Shown: positions 54,958 through 64,000 of the stretch, one piece after another
Layout of the letters: each line of letters starts with the position of its first letter
How positions within the stretch are numbered: the stretch's first letter is position 1
DNA from: Anaeromyces robustus
Lineage: Eukaryota > Neocallimastigomycota > Neocallimastigomycetes > Neocallimastigales > Neocallimastigaceae
NCBI GenBank assembly: GCA_002104895.1
Contig: MCFG01000055.1
Location: forward strand, 147,501-211,500
Reading direction: 5' to 3'
DNA: 64,000 bases
Notes under the pieces: model-generated
Seen by the model: only the letters and a program-made list of their open reading frames with translations
The model's database searches: none
What the model was told of the DNA's origin: nothing
Translations under genes and position numbers: made by a program

Positions 54958-56210
54958 TTCTTTAAATTATTTATAGTACATTATATAGTTTTAAAGTAAC
55001 TTTTATTTATTAAAAAATATATACGTTATATAGTTGAAACAAAATATATATATATATATACATATATATAATAATAATAATGATTATTATAGAATATGTA
55101 TATATATACTGAACAAGATAAAGAAAAATAAAAAAAAATAAAAATAAAATAAAATAAAATAATAAAAAAAAAAAAGCGAGAGAGAAAGTTATTTTTTACT
55201 TTTATTATTTATTATTTAATGAAAAAAAATAATAACATTAAAGGGTATTTTTATTTTAAATATTTTTTATATAAAAAATATAATTTTAGATAAAAAAAAA
55301 AAAAAAAAAAGACTTATTTCTTCTTTTTATTCCTTTCTATTATTTAATCCTTTTCTTTATTCATTTTTTCTCTCTTTATTTCTTTCTCTCTCTCTCTTTT
55401 TTTTTTTTTTTTTTATTTATTTATTTTATTTTATTTTTTTTTTTTGAATAATTTCTTTAAGGAAAAAATTTAATGTTAATTTTTTTCTTATGTAAAAAAA
55501 AAATAAGATGTTATAATAATAATGATAATATTAATAAAAAAGATTATAGGAAAACAAACAAACAGAATAAATAAATAAAATAATTTAAAAAAAAAGAAAA
55601 TTAAGATTGTCAATATATTGAAAAAAAAAAAATAAAACAATTTATTTTTTTTTTTTATTTATTTATTCTACATTTTTTTACTTAACTTTTAAAATGTGTT
55701 TTTAGGTAATATTTTCATTTTTTTTTTTTTTATTGATTATAATTATACAACAAGAATGGTTTTATTTTATTTTATTTAAATAAATATAAAGTATAATTAT
55801 AAAGAAATGATTTTTCTGAAATTTTTTTTATTATACAAGTATAATATCATCCTTTATGAATTTAAAAATTCTTTTTATTGGAATATTTTTATTATGATAA
55901 TAAAAAAAATTTATATATATATTTAGAGGAATAAAAATTATTTAAAAAAAAAAAAGTTAATCTTGGTTTTATTAAATTTAAAAAGTTTTTTGTATATACA
56001 CTATAATTACTATTACTATTCTAAGAAGATATTCAAATAATCAAATAATATATGGCTTCCTATTTAAATTGTGACCAGTGATAACTCTAGTGTAGATAAT
56101 AGAGTTAATAATAATATCGTTAAGAGTTATTAAAAGTAGTGATCATATTAGGATTAATAGTATAAATAATATAGATATTTTTAGGTAATAAAAAAAATAG
56201 TTAATAGGTA
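54384..56210. other. AT-rich spacer after the fourth paralog
   Basis: A-rich and T-rich runs. A short (TC)n tract lies near 55371-55398. A few coding-like codons appear near 56080-56130, but nothing I can call a gene. Confidence 0.5.
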
Positions 56211-56214
56211 TATC

Positions 56215-56616
56215 GAATTTATTTTTTTTTTTTTTTTAATTGGTGGAAGAGAATATATGGTTTTAGTGAAAGAATTATTAACAATGGTTCATACAAAAAA
56301 GGAAATGGAAATGTTTGTTTAAATTATCAGACTGAATCTGGTACTTATTCAAAATCTCCATTCTTGTTGGCAATCTGTGGCTCGATTGAATGATATTATG
56401 CTTGTTGTCTGTAAAAAAAAAAAAACAACATATATTATTGTTCAATAAATTCAAAACCAACCAACCTCTCCAAGGAACTTCAATACTGATAAAACACAGT
56501 AAGGACTACCTAGTAAAGGCAAATGCCTGATCCTATTTCCAACCCAAGTGGAATAGAATAGATCAATTTTACTTTAATTCTATATGTAGAAATTAAGCGG
56601 TTGTCTATGAATTTAT
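56215..56616 (-). mobile_element. Probable retroposed, 5'-truncated LINE-like fragment
   Basis: The body 56238-56608 is more complex and GC-richer than its surroundings. On the minus strand it ends in a 16-A tail (T16 at 56222-56237 on the plus strand). The 8-bp word GAATTTAT occurs at 56215-56222 and again at 56609-56616, consistent with a target-site duplication. In the sense direction, at about 56570-56456, a frame beginning KIDLFYSTWVGNRIRH ends with LLGSPYCVLSVLKFLG and a stop; this kind of 'C..LLKFL..TG' ending is common at the C-terminus of LINE ORF2 proteins. Further downstream on the same strand is a 56278-56408 frame after a T13ACAG tract. The short duplication and AT context leave doubt, so this could also be an unrelated gene remnant. 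Confidence 0.45.
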
Positions 56617-56868
56617 AATTTTTATATATTATTATACTACTTTTTTTTTTTCCCTTCCAGTATTATTCATTATTATCTTTAATGTTTTACTGGTTTTTTA
56701 TTATTATTTTTTTTTTAGTATCATTTTTTTATTTTTTCATTATGTGTTTTTTTTTTTTTTTTTATGATTCATGTATTTTTAATATTTAAGTTAAATAAAA
56801 ATGATGTACGAATTGTGTGCTATGAAAAAAAAAAAAAAAAAAAATTCAAATAATATAAAATCTATTAA

Positions 56869-57685
56869 GATATTGCCACAACTATTGTGAAAGAATATAC
56901 TAATATAAATTTTCCTTCACCTTCACCAGACCTAATAGAGACAAAAATATTTAAAGAAAGAATAAAAAAAAATCTTTGATGAAAATATTTGTTAAAGTAA
57001 CAAAGAAAAATATAATAGATCATCCCTTAATCGTTATTATTTTTATATATTGTAAAAAAGTATTTTTTTGTTTTTATCCGAAATGAGAAATAATCATGTA
57101 ATTTAAGGGAAAAATTATATACAAATACCTTTTATGAAAAAAAAATATATTTATATCCTTATATAATATAATTTGTTTTTAAAATTTATATTTACTATAA
57201 AAATATTGTTAAGTTTGACGTATAAATATAAGTACAAGTGAAAATAAAAATAAAAATAAAAATATTCAAAAAAAAAATATTTTTCACTTAATAATGATGC
57301 CCCAATACCTTAAAAAAAAATTATAATGATAATAATAAAATTATATCATCATTAATAAAAATAATAGAAAAATTTATTAATTAATGAAGATGTAAAAAAT
57401 AGATAATAATAATAATAATATATATATATATATATATTATTATTGTTATCTATATTTTTTTTTTCTCTAGCTGATGATACTATAAATAATATTTTTAGGT
57501 AAGCTATAACTATAAGGGAAGATGCTAATCAAGGGAATGATAGGAATGATATGTTAATTGAAATAACAATTCACAGAAAAAGAAAGAAAGAAAGAAAACT
57601 TGACCATTTAATGAATAAAAATTTGAGAGAAAAAGAAAAAGAAAAAAACTTATTAAAGAATAATGAAAGATATAATATAATTTAG
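56869..57685 (+). pseudogene. Scattered coding-like fragments, possible decayed gene
   Basis: Two plus-strand stretches read like protein in otherwise simple AT DNA. At 56869-56979 a 36-codon frame contains DIATTIVKEYTNINF and PSPSPDLIETKIFKER. At 57503-57685 a 60-codon frame contains AITIREDANQGNDRNDML and a highly charged KRKKERK...REKEKEK stretch. The second is preceded by a T-run, TCTCTAG acceptor-like site and an AGGTAAGC donor-like site, so a spliced gene is possible. No complete exon chain could be assembled and no family is recognised. It is best treated as a remnant or an unresolved small gene. Confidence 0.3.
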
Positions 57686-57852
57686 GAATCTGAAAAAAAT
57701 ATAAAATAAATATAAAAGATTATTTAAAAAAATTTGTACTGGAATTTGTATCGATATATAAATATTGTAAAAAAAAAAAATGATTTTTTTTTATTCTTAT
57801 ATAGATTAAGAATATCTTTAAAGAATATAAAACAAATTTTTTTATATTTTCC

Positions 57853-57853
57853 A

Positions 57854-57891
<38 letters not shown>
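57853..57891. repeat. (AAAT)n microsatellite
   Basis: About nine perfect copies of the tetranucleotide. Confidence 0.85.
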
Positions 57892-57894
<3 letters not shown>

Positions 57895-58867
57895 GTTATT
57901 TTTTAACACAATATAACAGCAGTATTAATAATTAATTTTATATTATTTATTTATTTTCTTTTAAAGAATATATATATATATTTTGTATTTTAATAATAAT
58001 ATGAAATTAATTTTAATTTCAGTGTCGAATAATTATGAAGCGATATGAATAATCTTAAGAATATTTTTATTTAATATCTATATGAATAATAATTGTAATA
58101 AAATATATATATATATATATATATTTTGTATTTTAATTAATGGAAATGAAAAATCAATTCAACTGTAATAATTTCAGTACAGTTTAGGAAATATTAAACA
58201 ATGAAGCAATATGGATAATCTTAGGAATATTTTTTTTTTTTTATTTTTATTTTTTTTATATTTTCATTAATTAAAAATGGATTTATTAAAATAAAAGATA
58301 TTTCCCTCTCATGTCATATAAAGAATACTTTTAAAATAATGATTTTATATTTTTCATATTTATTTATTTGTTTTTATTTTATATATAAATCTAATTGAAA
58401 TTTTTTGGTCTCTAATGTATTTAAATATATAAAACGTAAAATGACTGTAATATATACAAATTACTTTTCAAAAAAAAAAAATAAAAATAAAAATATTGTT
58501 TAAAATGGTTCATATTTACTTTAATTCATAAACATTACAAATAATAAATTAATAATATATAAAATAAAATAAAAATAAAAATAAAATATAAATTATATAT
58601 TAATATATTTATACTATTTTGATGGTGTTTATTGAAATAAAAAAAATAAAAAAATAAAGTTTAAAGTAAAAATACATATATATATATATGTCCTATTTAT
58701 CTATAGATATTATACTTTTTTTTTTTTTTTTTTTTTTTTTTTGTTAATATAATAATATATTTATAATATATACAACTATCAAACCAAACTAAACCAAACC
58801 AAAATAATAATAATAATAATAATAATTATTATTATTATACAATTTTAAGTTAAAAAATCGAACTATA
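57892..58867. other. AT-rich spacer before the tRNA
   Basis: Contains two related AT stretches (near 58010-58080 and 58190-58235) that share words such as 'GAAGCAATATG' and 'AATCTTAGGAATATTTTT', plus T- and A-runs. No gene is visible. Confidence 0.4.
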
Positions 58868-58876
58868 AAAAAAAAT
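58868..58876 (-). terminator. Pol III terminator of tRNA-Arg
   Basis: Run of A on the plus strand, read as T8 on the transcribed strand, just downstream of the tRNA 3' end. Confidence 0.6.
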
Positions 58877-58885
58877 AAAGGTCTA

Positions 58886-58958
58886 CATGCCAAACGGGAC
58901 TCGAACCCGTAATCTTCAGATCCGAAGTCTGACGCCTTATCCATTAGGCCACTGGCAC
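58886..58958 (-). tRNA. tRNA-Arg (anticodon UCG)
   Basis: The reverse strand folds as a full cloverleaf. It has a 7-bp acceptor stem GTGCCAG/TTGGCAT with G-U ends, D arm GCCT-AATGGATA-AGGC, anticodon stem TCAGA/TCTGA around the loop CTTCGGA (anticodon TCG), a 5-base variable region, and T arm ACGGG-TTCGAGT-CCCGT. The B box GGTTCGAGTCC and A box TGGCCTAATGG are intact. There is no intron and no encoded CCA. A T8 tract on the transcribed strand (58868-58876 region) lies about 10 bp past the 3' end and should stop RNA polymerase III. Confidence 0.95.
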
Positions 58959-59026
58959 AACCAATGCAGCTTGAAATTATGAAATTTGATTGGTAAATTT
59001 TATAATTTTTACCCTCCATAAAAAAA

Positions 59027-59478
59027 TGTAAAGATTTGGAGTGACCACTAGGTTATTGTAGGAAATTAATAATAAATAATAATTATTTATTTAATTAAAA
59101 TAAAATACATGAATTTATATATTCAAAAATCTATTCTAAATTATTACATGATTGGGCAAATTATTTAAAATAAGAATTATATAATTATTTAATTATTATT
59201 TTAATTAAATAAATATAATATTAAGAACTAGATAAATTATTATATTAATTAAGTGAATAATAAATTAATATTTAAATAAATTTATTTCAATGAATACATA
59301 TTATTAATTTAAGTAAATTATTATCTAATAATTGAGTGAATATATTTATTATTAATTAAATAAATAATATTATTCCGAAAGGTAAATAGTAAGGTTCGAA
59401 CCAGAGACAACCAACATAATAATAGAAGCAGGTAGAACTGAGCCTAATTAGTAGCCATAATGGATCCATATCATTACA
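59027..59478 (+). repeat. Left LTR
   Basis: Begins TGTAAAGATTTGGAGTGACC and ends CATATCATTACA. It shares nearly all its sequence with the right LTR but is shorter. Near its 3' side it carries the palindrome GGTTCGAACC (59393-59402). Confidence 0.82.
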
Positions 59479-60139
59479 TGGTCCTCCTCTAAAGATCGGA
59501 TACCAGACGATCGCTAATATAAAAGAATAGTAAATAAGAGTTTGTAGATAATCTAAAGAGAGTTATAATCGAGAGTAATCATTAAAAGCCTAAAAAAAAA
59601 ATTTGTATAAGATAGTATCTACAAAAAGATATATTAAAATATTAGAGTTATAGTATTTGATTATTTAGCGGTAACGTATCCTAAAATAGTAGTTAAAATT
59701 TTATATCGAAGTAGAGTTTAAGAGGTATTATATGGCAGGCACAGATAAAATAAAGATAAATTGGTATCTGGTTTTCTAGTAGAATTGAGTATGAACAGAA
59801 AATTACCAAAAAATGCGGCTAACGGCATCAAAATTGAAATAAAGATTTTTTGAGAAGAAAAATAGGTAAAACTGTTCTAGAATGTTCCAAACTAGTTCAA
59901 AGTGTACTCCTGATGGAGATAATTTATATTTAGTGAAAAACGCATCATTTTTTTAAACCGATTGGTAAAATTAAAAAATTTCCGAAAAAGATTGATGGAT
60001 GCGTTGTTGTTCTTATTTTAATATTATTGAAAATAGATTTTCGATTTATAGCGTTTATTGAAACGTTGAACGGTGAAAACCTTGGAAGGATTGGTCCTAC
60101 AACAAGGTAGTGGGTGTTGTTTCAACGTGGAATCGATAT

Positions 60140-60732
60140 TGTAAAGATTTGGAGTGACCACTAGGTTATTGTAGGAAATTAATAATAAATAATAATATAA
60201 TATATTAAATTATTTATAACACTATTGATTATTCACTTAATTAATTAGTAGATTCATTTATATAATATATATTTGTTCATTTATTTATGGTTGATATTTA
60301 TATTTTATTTATTATTAATTGATTGTTAATATCGACTCAAAGAGTCAAATAAAATAAAATACATGAATTTATATATTCAAAAATCTATTCTAAATTATTA
60401 CATGATTGGGCAAATTATTTAAAATAAGAATTATATAATTATTTAATTATTATTTTAATTAAATAAATATAATATTAAGAACTAGATAAATTATTATATT
60501 AATTAAGTGAATAATAAATTAATATTTAAATAAATTTATTTCAATGAATACATATTATTAATTTAAGTAAATTATTATCTAATAATTGAGTGAATATATT
60601 TATTATTAATTAAATAAATAATATTATTCCGAAAGGTAAAGAGTAAGGTTCGAACCAGAGACAACCAACATAATAATAGAAGCAGGTAGAACTGAGCCTA
60701 ATTAGTAGCCATAATGGATCCATATCATTACA
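60140..60732 (+). repeat. Right LTR
   Basis: Begins TGTAAAGATTTGGAGTGACC and ends CATATCATTACA, 593 bp long. Carries the same GGTTCGAACC palindrome (60647-60656). Confidence 0.82.
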
Positions 60733-60785
60733 AAAAAAATTTTCAAGATCTTTCCAAATAATAATAATAATAATAAAAAGTAAAA

Positions 60786-60912
60786 AAAAAAAAAAAAAAA
60801 AATAAAATAACAAATAGCCTTTTAAAAAAAAAATTTATAAAAAAGTTTTTTTTTCCTTTTTTTTTTTTTTTTTTAAAAGGCTATTTGTTATTTTATTTTT
60901 TTTTTTTTTTTT
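60786..60912. repeat. Foldback with perfect 48-bp arms
   Basis: Arms 60786-60833 and 60865-60912 are perfect reverse complements, with a 31-bp loop. The non-simple core is AATAAAATAACAAATAGCC followed by TTTT; A-runs and T-runs extend the match on both sides. It lies 53 bp after the LTR element, close to the tRNA. It could be a small foldback element, an inverted-duplication scar, or an assembly artefact. Confidence 0.75.
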
Positions 60913-61878
60913 AACATTACACAAAATCAAAAATCAAAGAATTTGATTTGTATTAAAGAAAAAATGGTTAAACCAAACAAAAATTAAAAAAAAATTAAAA
61001 AATTAAAAAATTAAAAATTAAAAAAAAAAAAATATTTAAAAATAAAAAATAAAAATAATAATATTTATTTTATATTTTTATTTTTATTTATATTTATTTT
61101 CTTATTTATTTATTTATTTAGTTATTTATATTTCAATATTTTTTTATTTATTTATCTATATTTCTATATTTTTTTATTATTTTTTTATCTATTTATTTTT
61201 CTTTTTATTATTATTATATATAAAATGATAATAAAAATCAAAAATAAAAAAAAAAAAATTATTATTATATATTTTAATAAATATAAAAAAAAGTATATCT
61301 TTAATATTATAATATTATTCTATACATATATAAAAGTAATTAACATTAAACATTAACTTTAATATAGAATATTATTAATATTTACAAAAAAAATAAATAA
61401 AAACAAAATTATTATTTATATATATATTTATCTAAGAACAAATAATAATAATATATATAATAAAGTAAAATAAAAAAAAAATAAACTTTTTTTTTCTTTT
61501 TTTGGTTTTTATTATCATTTTTTATAAATAACAATAATAATACTTTTTACATATTAAAAAATAAAAAAGAAAAATACAATATATATAGAAAAATAAATTA
61601 AAAAAAAAGCAAAAAAAAAGAATATATATAAATATAATATTAATTTATTATGTTGGGTTGTGTTTTAGAAAAATTGTTTTGAAATTTACTGTATTGACGA
61701 GTTTTTATTTAATTTAATTTTATTTTATTTATTATTTAAATTGTTTATTATTAATTATTATTTATGTATTTATTTATATAATTATTTATTTATTATACAT
61801 TATGAAAAATTAATAACTAAACAATGTTATTAAGTAAAATGCGTATTAATATTATCTATTACTCTACATTTATTTTAA

Positions 61879-61879
<1 letters not shown>

Positions 61880-61912
<33 letters not shown>

Positions 61913-61925
61913 TCTATTTATCTAT

Positions 61926-61960
<35 letters not shown>

Positions 61961-62031
61961 CTTATTTATTTATTTATTTATTTATTTTATTATTTATTTA
62001 CTTATTTATTTATTTATTTATTTATTATATA
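61880..62031. repeat. (TTTA)n microsatellite, about 150 bp
   Basis: Long run of TTTA units with a few TCTA, CTTA and TTTTA variants. Confidence 0.95.
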
Positions 62032-62276
62032 TTTACTAATTAATTTTATTTACTAATTAATTGTATTAATTATAGATTTAGATAAAATTTATAATACAAA
62101 TTTATAATTTACCTATAATTACTCTATATAATAAAAAATTGATTTATTTTTTTATAATTTATAGATAAATTATAATAATTAAATTAAATAATAATTTTTA
62201 TATATAAAATGTTCCCCCATCATTAAAATATTAAAAAATTTAAAATTTTAATTTCAATATAGGAAGAATAATAAAA

Positions 62277-62281
62277 TATAA

Positions 62282-62357
<76 letters not shown>

Positions 62358-62390
62358 AAATAAATAAATAGATAAATAGATAAATAATTA
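62277..62390. repeat. (AAAT)n microsatellite, about 110 bp
   Basis: Long run of AAAT units, followed by AGAT variants. Confidence 0.95.
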
Positions 62391-63826
62391 AATAAATAAT
62401 AAGAAATAAGGAAAGAAATAAAGAAAAGAATAAAGTTTAAGGAAAAAAAAATTTTTTTATTTATGGTATATCAAATATTAAATATCAAATATTAAAAAAA
62501 AATAGATTTTTCTTTTTTTTTTATTTTTTATTTTTTTTTTTTACTCTTTTAATTATTTATTTTTTTTATTGACTATTATTGTTATAAATATAAAGCTAAA
62601 ATGAGAAAAGTAATATTTATATTAATTTATATTAATTTTTTTTTATATTATATAATTAATAATAATTATAGAATATGTTTATTAAAGTATTATATATAAA
62701 AAGAAATAACAAAAAATAAAATAAAACAAAATAAAATAAGATAAATAAATAAAATATAATAAAAATATTTTAATTATCTATCTTATTTAAGTTTCATATA
62801 GTCATTGTTATTATTATTATTCATTATACATTGCATTTTATTTTAGATATAGATTAATTTGATATTTATTTTTATTTTAATTTTATTTTATTTTATTTTA
62901 TTTTGTTATCATTTATATAGAATGACATCACTTTTTTTTTTTTTATTGAATTACTGATTTATTTATTTATTGTTTCATTTGTTTATTTAATAATATATAT
63001 ATATTTAAGATATTTATTTATTTATTTATTTATTTAATTATTTATTTAATTTAATTATGTAGATTTATTATTTAATCTATAGAGGATGATAAAATTTTTT
63101 ATATGAACGGCAACTTTTTTTTTTTTTGTTTTTTCGAAACAAAAATATATTCTTTTTTTTTTTTATTTATTAATATATTAATAGACTTATTTATATCAAT
63201 ATATATTTTATAATTAAAAAATATTAATAAATTATATCATAAATAAAAAGGAAAGGAAAATAAAAATAAAAATATAATAAAATAAAAATAAAATAAATAA
63301 AAACAAAGTAATTAAAAACAAAGCAATATTAAAAACAATATATTTATATATTATATAAAGAAAAAACATTCTTTTTTTTTTTATTTTTTTTTATTATTAT
63401 TATTTAAATTATAAGCAAAGTTACATATATTTATTTTACAAATGAATATATATATATTAATTAAAAATATATATAAAACCTATTGTTTTTTTATATAAAT
63501 CTCTTGTTTGATATAAAGAGATTATTCGAAAAAAAATACTTTATATATATATATATATATAAATATAAATCTAATGATTATGATAGTGGGTATTATCAAT
63601 TTTTTTTATAATATTCTATATAAATATATATATAATAATAAATATTATATATATTTTTGTTTATTTTTTTTATCATTAAAAAAAATATAAAAAAATTTTT
63701 TAAAAAAAAATAAAGGTATATAAATTTATTGAAAATTATTTGAAATAATTTAAAACTATTGACTTATTATTATCATTATAGTATTATTATTAGTTTAATA
63801 TTTCTCTCTCTTTTTTTTTTTTTTTT

Positions 63827-64000
63827 TTACATTTGTTGTAACCTAAGTCTTTCTTCTTCAATTTGTTGATAAAGTTGATCTTGCATTTGAAGGAATAACA
63901 TTTGTTCTTCATAGGCACTTAAACCATTATCACCCATTTGTACATCTTCTGGTCTATTTATGGCTTCTTGATAATTATTATTATTATTATTGATATTATT
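63827..64000 (-). CDS. C-terminal end of an unknown protein (5' part outside window)
   Basis: The stop codon is at 63829-63827 and the frame is open to the window edge, giving the last 57 residues. They start with an Asn-rich tract, continue YQEAINRPEDVQMGDNGLSA, and end in a Gln/Glu/Leu-rich helix with EEQMLFLQMQDQLYQQ and EEERLRLQQM. The end looks like an amphipathic helix or coiled coil. A T18 tract follows the stop on the transcribed strand. The family cannot be told from this piece. Confidence 0.75.
   Translation of the reverse strand, partial: NNINNNNNNYQEAINRPEDVQMGDNGLSAYEEQMLFLQMQDQLYQQIEEERLRLQQM

Larger units (their letters stand above)
59027..60732 (+). mobile_element. Short LTR retroelement (TRIM-like fossil) upstream of tRNA-Arg
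   Basis: Two direct repeats bound a 661-bp interior. Both begin TGTAA and end TTACA, a perfect 5-bp inverted terminus typical of LTRs. The flanks are A-runs, so a 5-bp duplication (AAAAA) is compatible but not provable. Directly after the left repeat stands TGGTCCTCCTC, in the place and with the TGG start expected of a primer binding site, which favours plus orientation. The polypurine tract is unclear. The interior has no reading frame of note, so the copy is non-autonomous: either a TRIM or an internally reduced element. The two repeats are almost identical where they align but unequal in length. This suggests a fairly recent insertion. It lies 69 bp upstream of the tRNA 5' end, like tRNA-targeting elements in yeasts and amoebae. 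Confidence 0.8.
60913..63826. other. AT-rich spacer with long tetranucleotide repeats
   Basis: Apart from the microsatellites at 61880-62031 and 62277-62390, it is simple AT sequence. No gene is seen until the stop codon near 63829. Confidence 0.5.

Noticed and set aside
58789-59019. 76-aa minus frame at the tRNA
   Set aside because: It reads through the tRNA-Arg gene and has no independent support.
60610-60813. 67-aa minus frame
   Set aside because: It lies across the LTR end and an A-run; composition is explained by the repeat.
61824-62039. 71-aa frame of FIYL repeats
   Set aside because: It is a translation of the (TTTA)n microsatellite.

Overview
The window is extremely AT-rich: long A and T runs, (AAAT)n and (AAT)n microsatellites, short AT introns, AAT-coded poly-Asn tracts, and one gene every several kilobases in otherwise featureless AT DNA. 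This fits an anaerobic gut fungus (Neocallimastigomycota: Neocallimastix, Piromyces, Anaeromyces or Pecoramyces type). The assignment is an inference from composition, intron style and gene density; no marker gene confirms it.

Left end (1-7430, minus strand): two tandem paralogs. The first is cut by the window edge. The second can be read completely as six exons encoding 1240 residues: an N-terminal membrane anchor, low-complexity linkers and a probable permuted papain-like (LRAT or NlpC/P60-like) domain with a GDHAW histidine followed by an NCVTW cysteine. The first intron has the same phase in both copies and lies at an equivalent point, shortly after the membrane anchor.

10.5-12.9 kb: an orphan 59-codon reading frame; a two-exon gene for a 172-residue DUF2262-like protein, a family best known from bacteria; a GC-richer retroposed sequence ending in A25 and flanked by a 10-bp target-site duplication; and a small foldback element.

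17.4-54.4 kb (plus strand): a spread-out tandem array of four single-exon paralogs for seven-transmembrane, GPCR-like proteins. Each sits alone in about 10-13 kb of AT desert. They share an N-terminal Cys motif, a conserved membrane core, a fast-evolving Asn-rich cytoplasmic tail and, inside that tail, a conserved PYNY motif. About 400-535 bp upstream of each start codon lies a shared non-coding block that includes a perfect or near-perfect 10-bp-arm hairpin. I read this as a receptor-like family that grew by duplication of whole promoter-plus-gene units.

Right end: a probable retroposed fragment with LINE-like coding pieces (about 56.2-56.6 kb), further coding-like remnants up to 57.7 kb, tRNA-Arg(UCG) on the minus strand, a short LTR element (59027-60732) inserted 69 bp upstream of that tRNA, a 48-bp-arm foldback, long tetranucleotide repeats, and the 3' end of another minus-strand gene at the right edge. 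Other intergenic sequence is AT-rich and simple, and I see no further genes in it.
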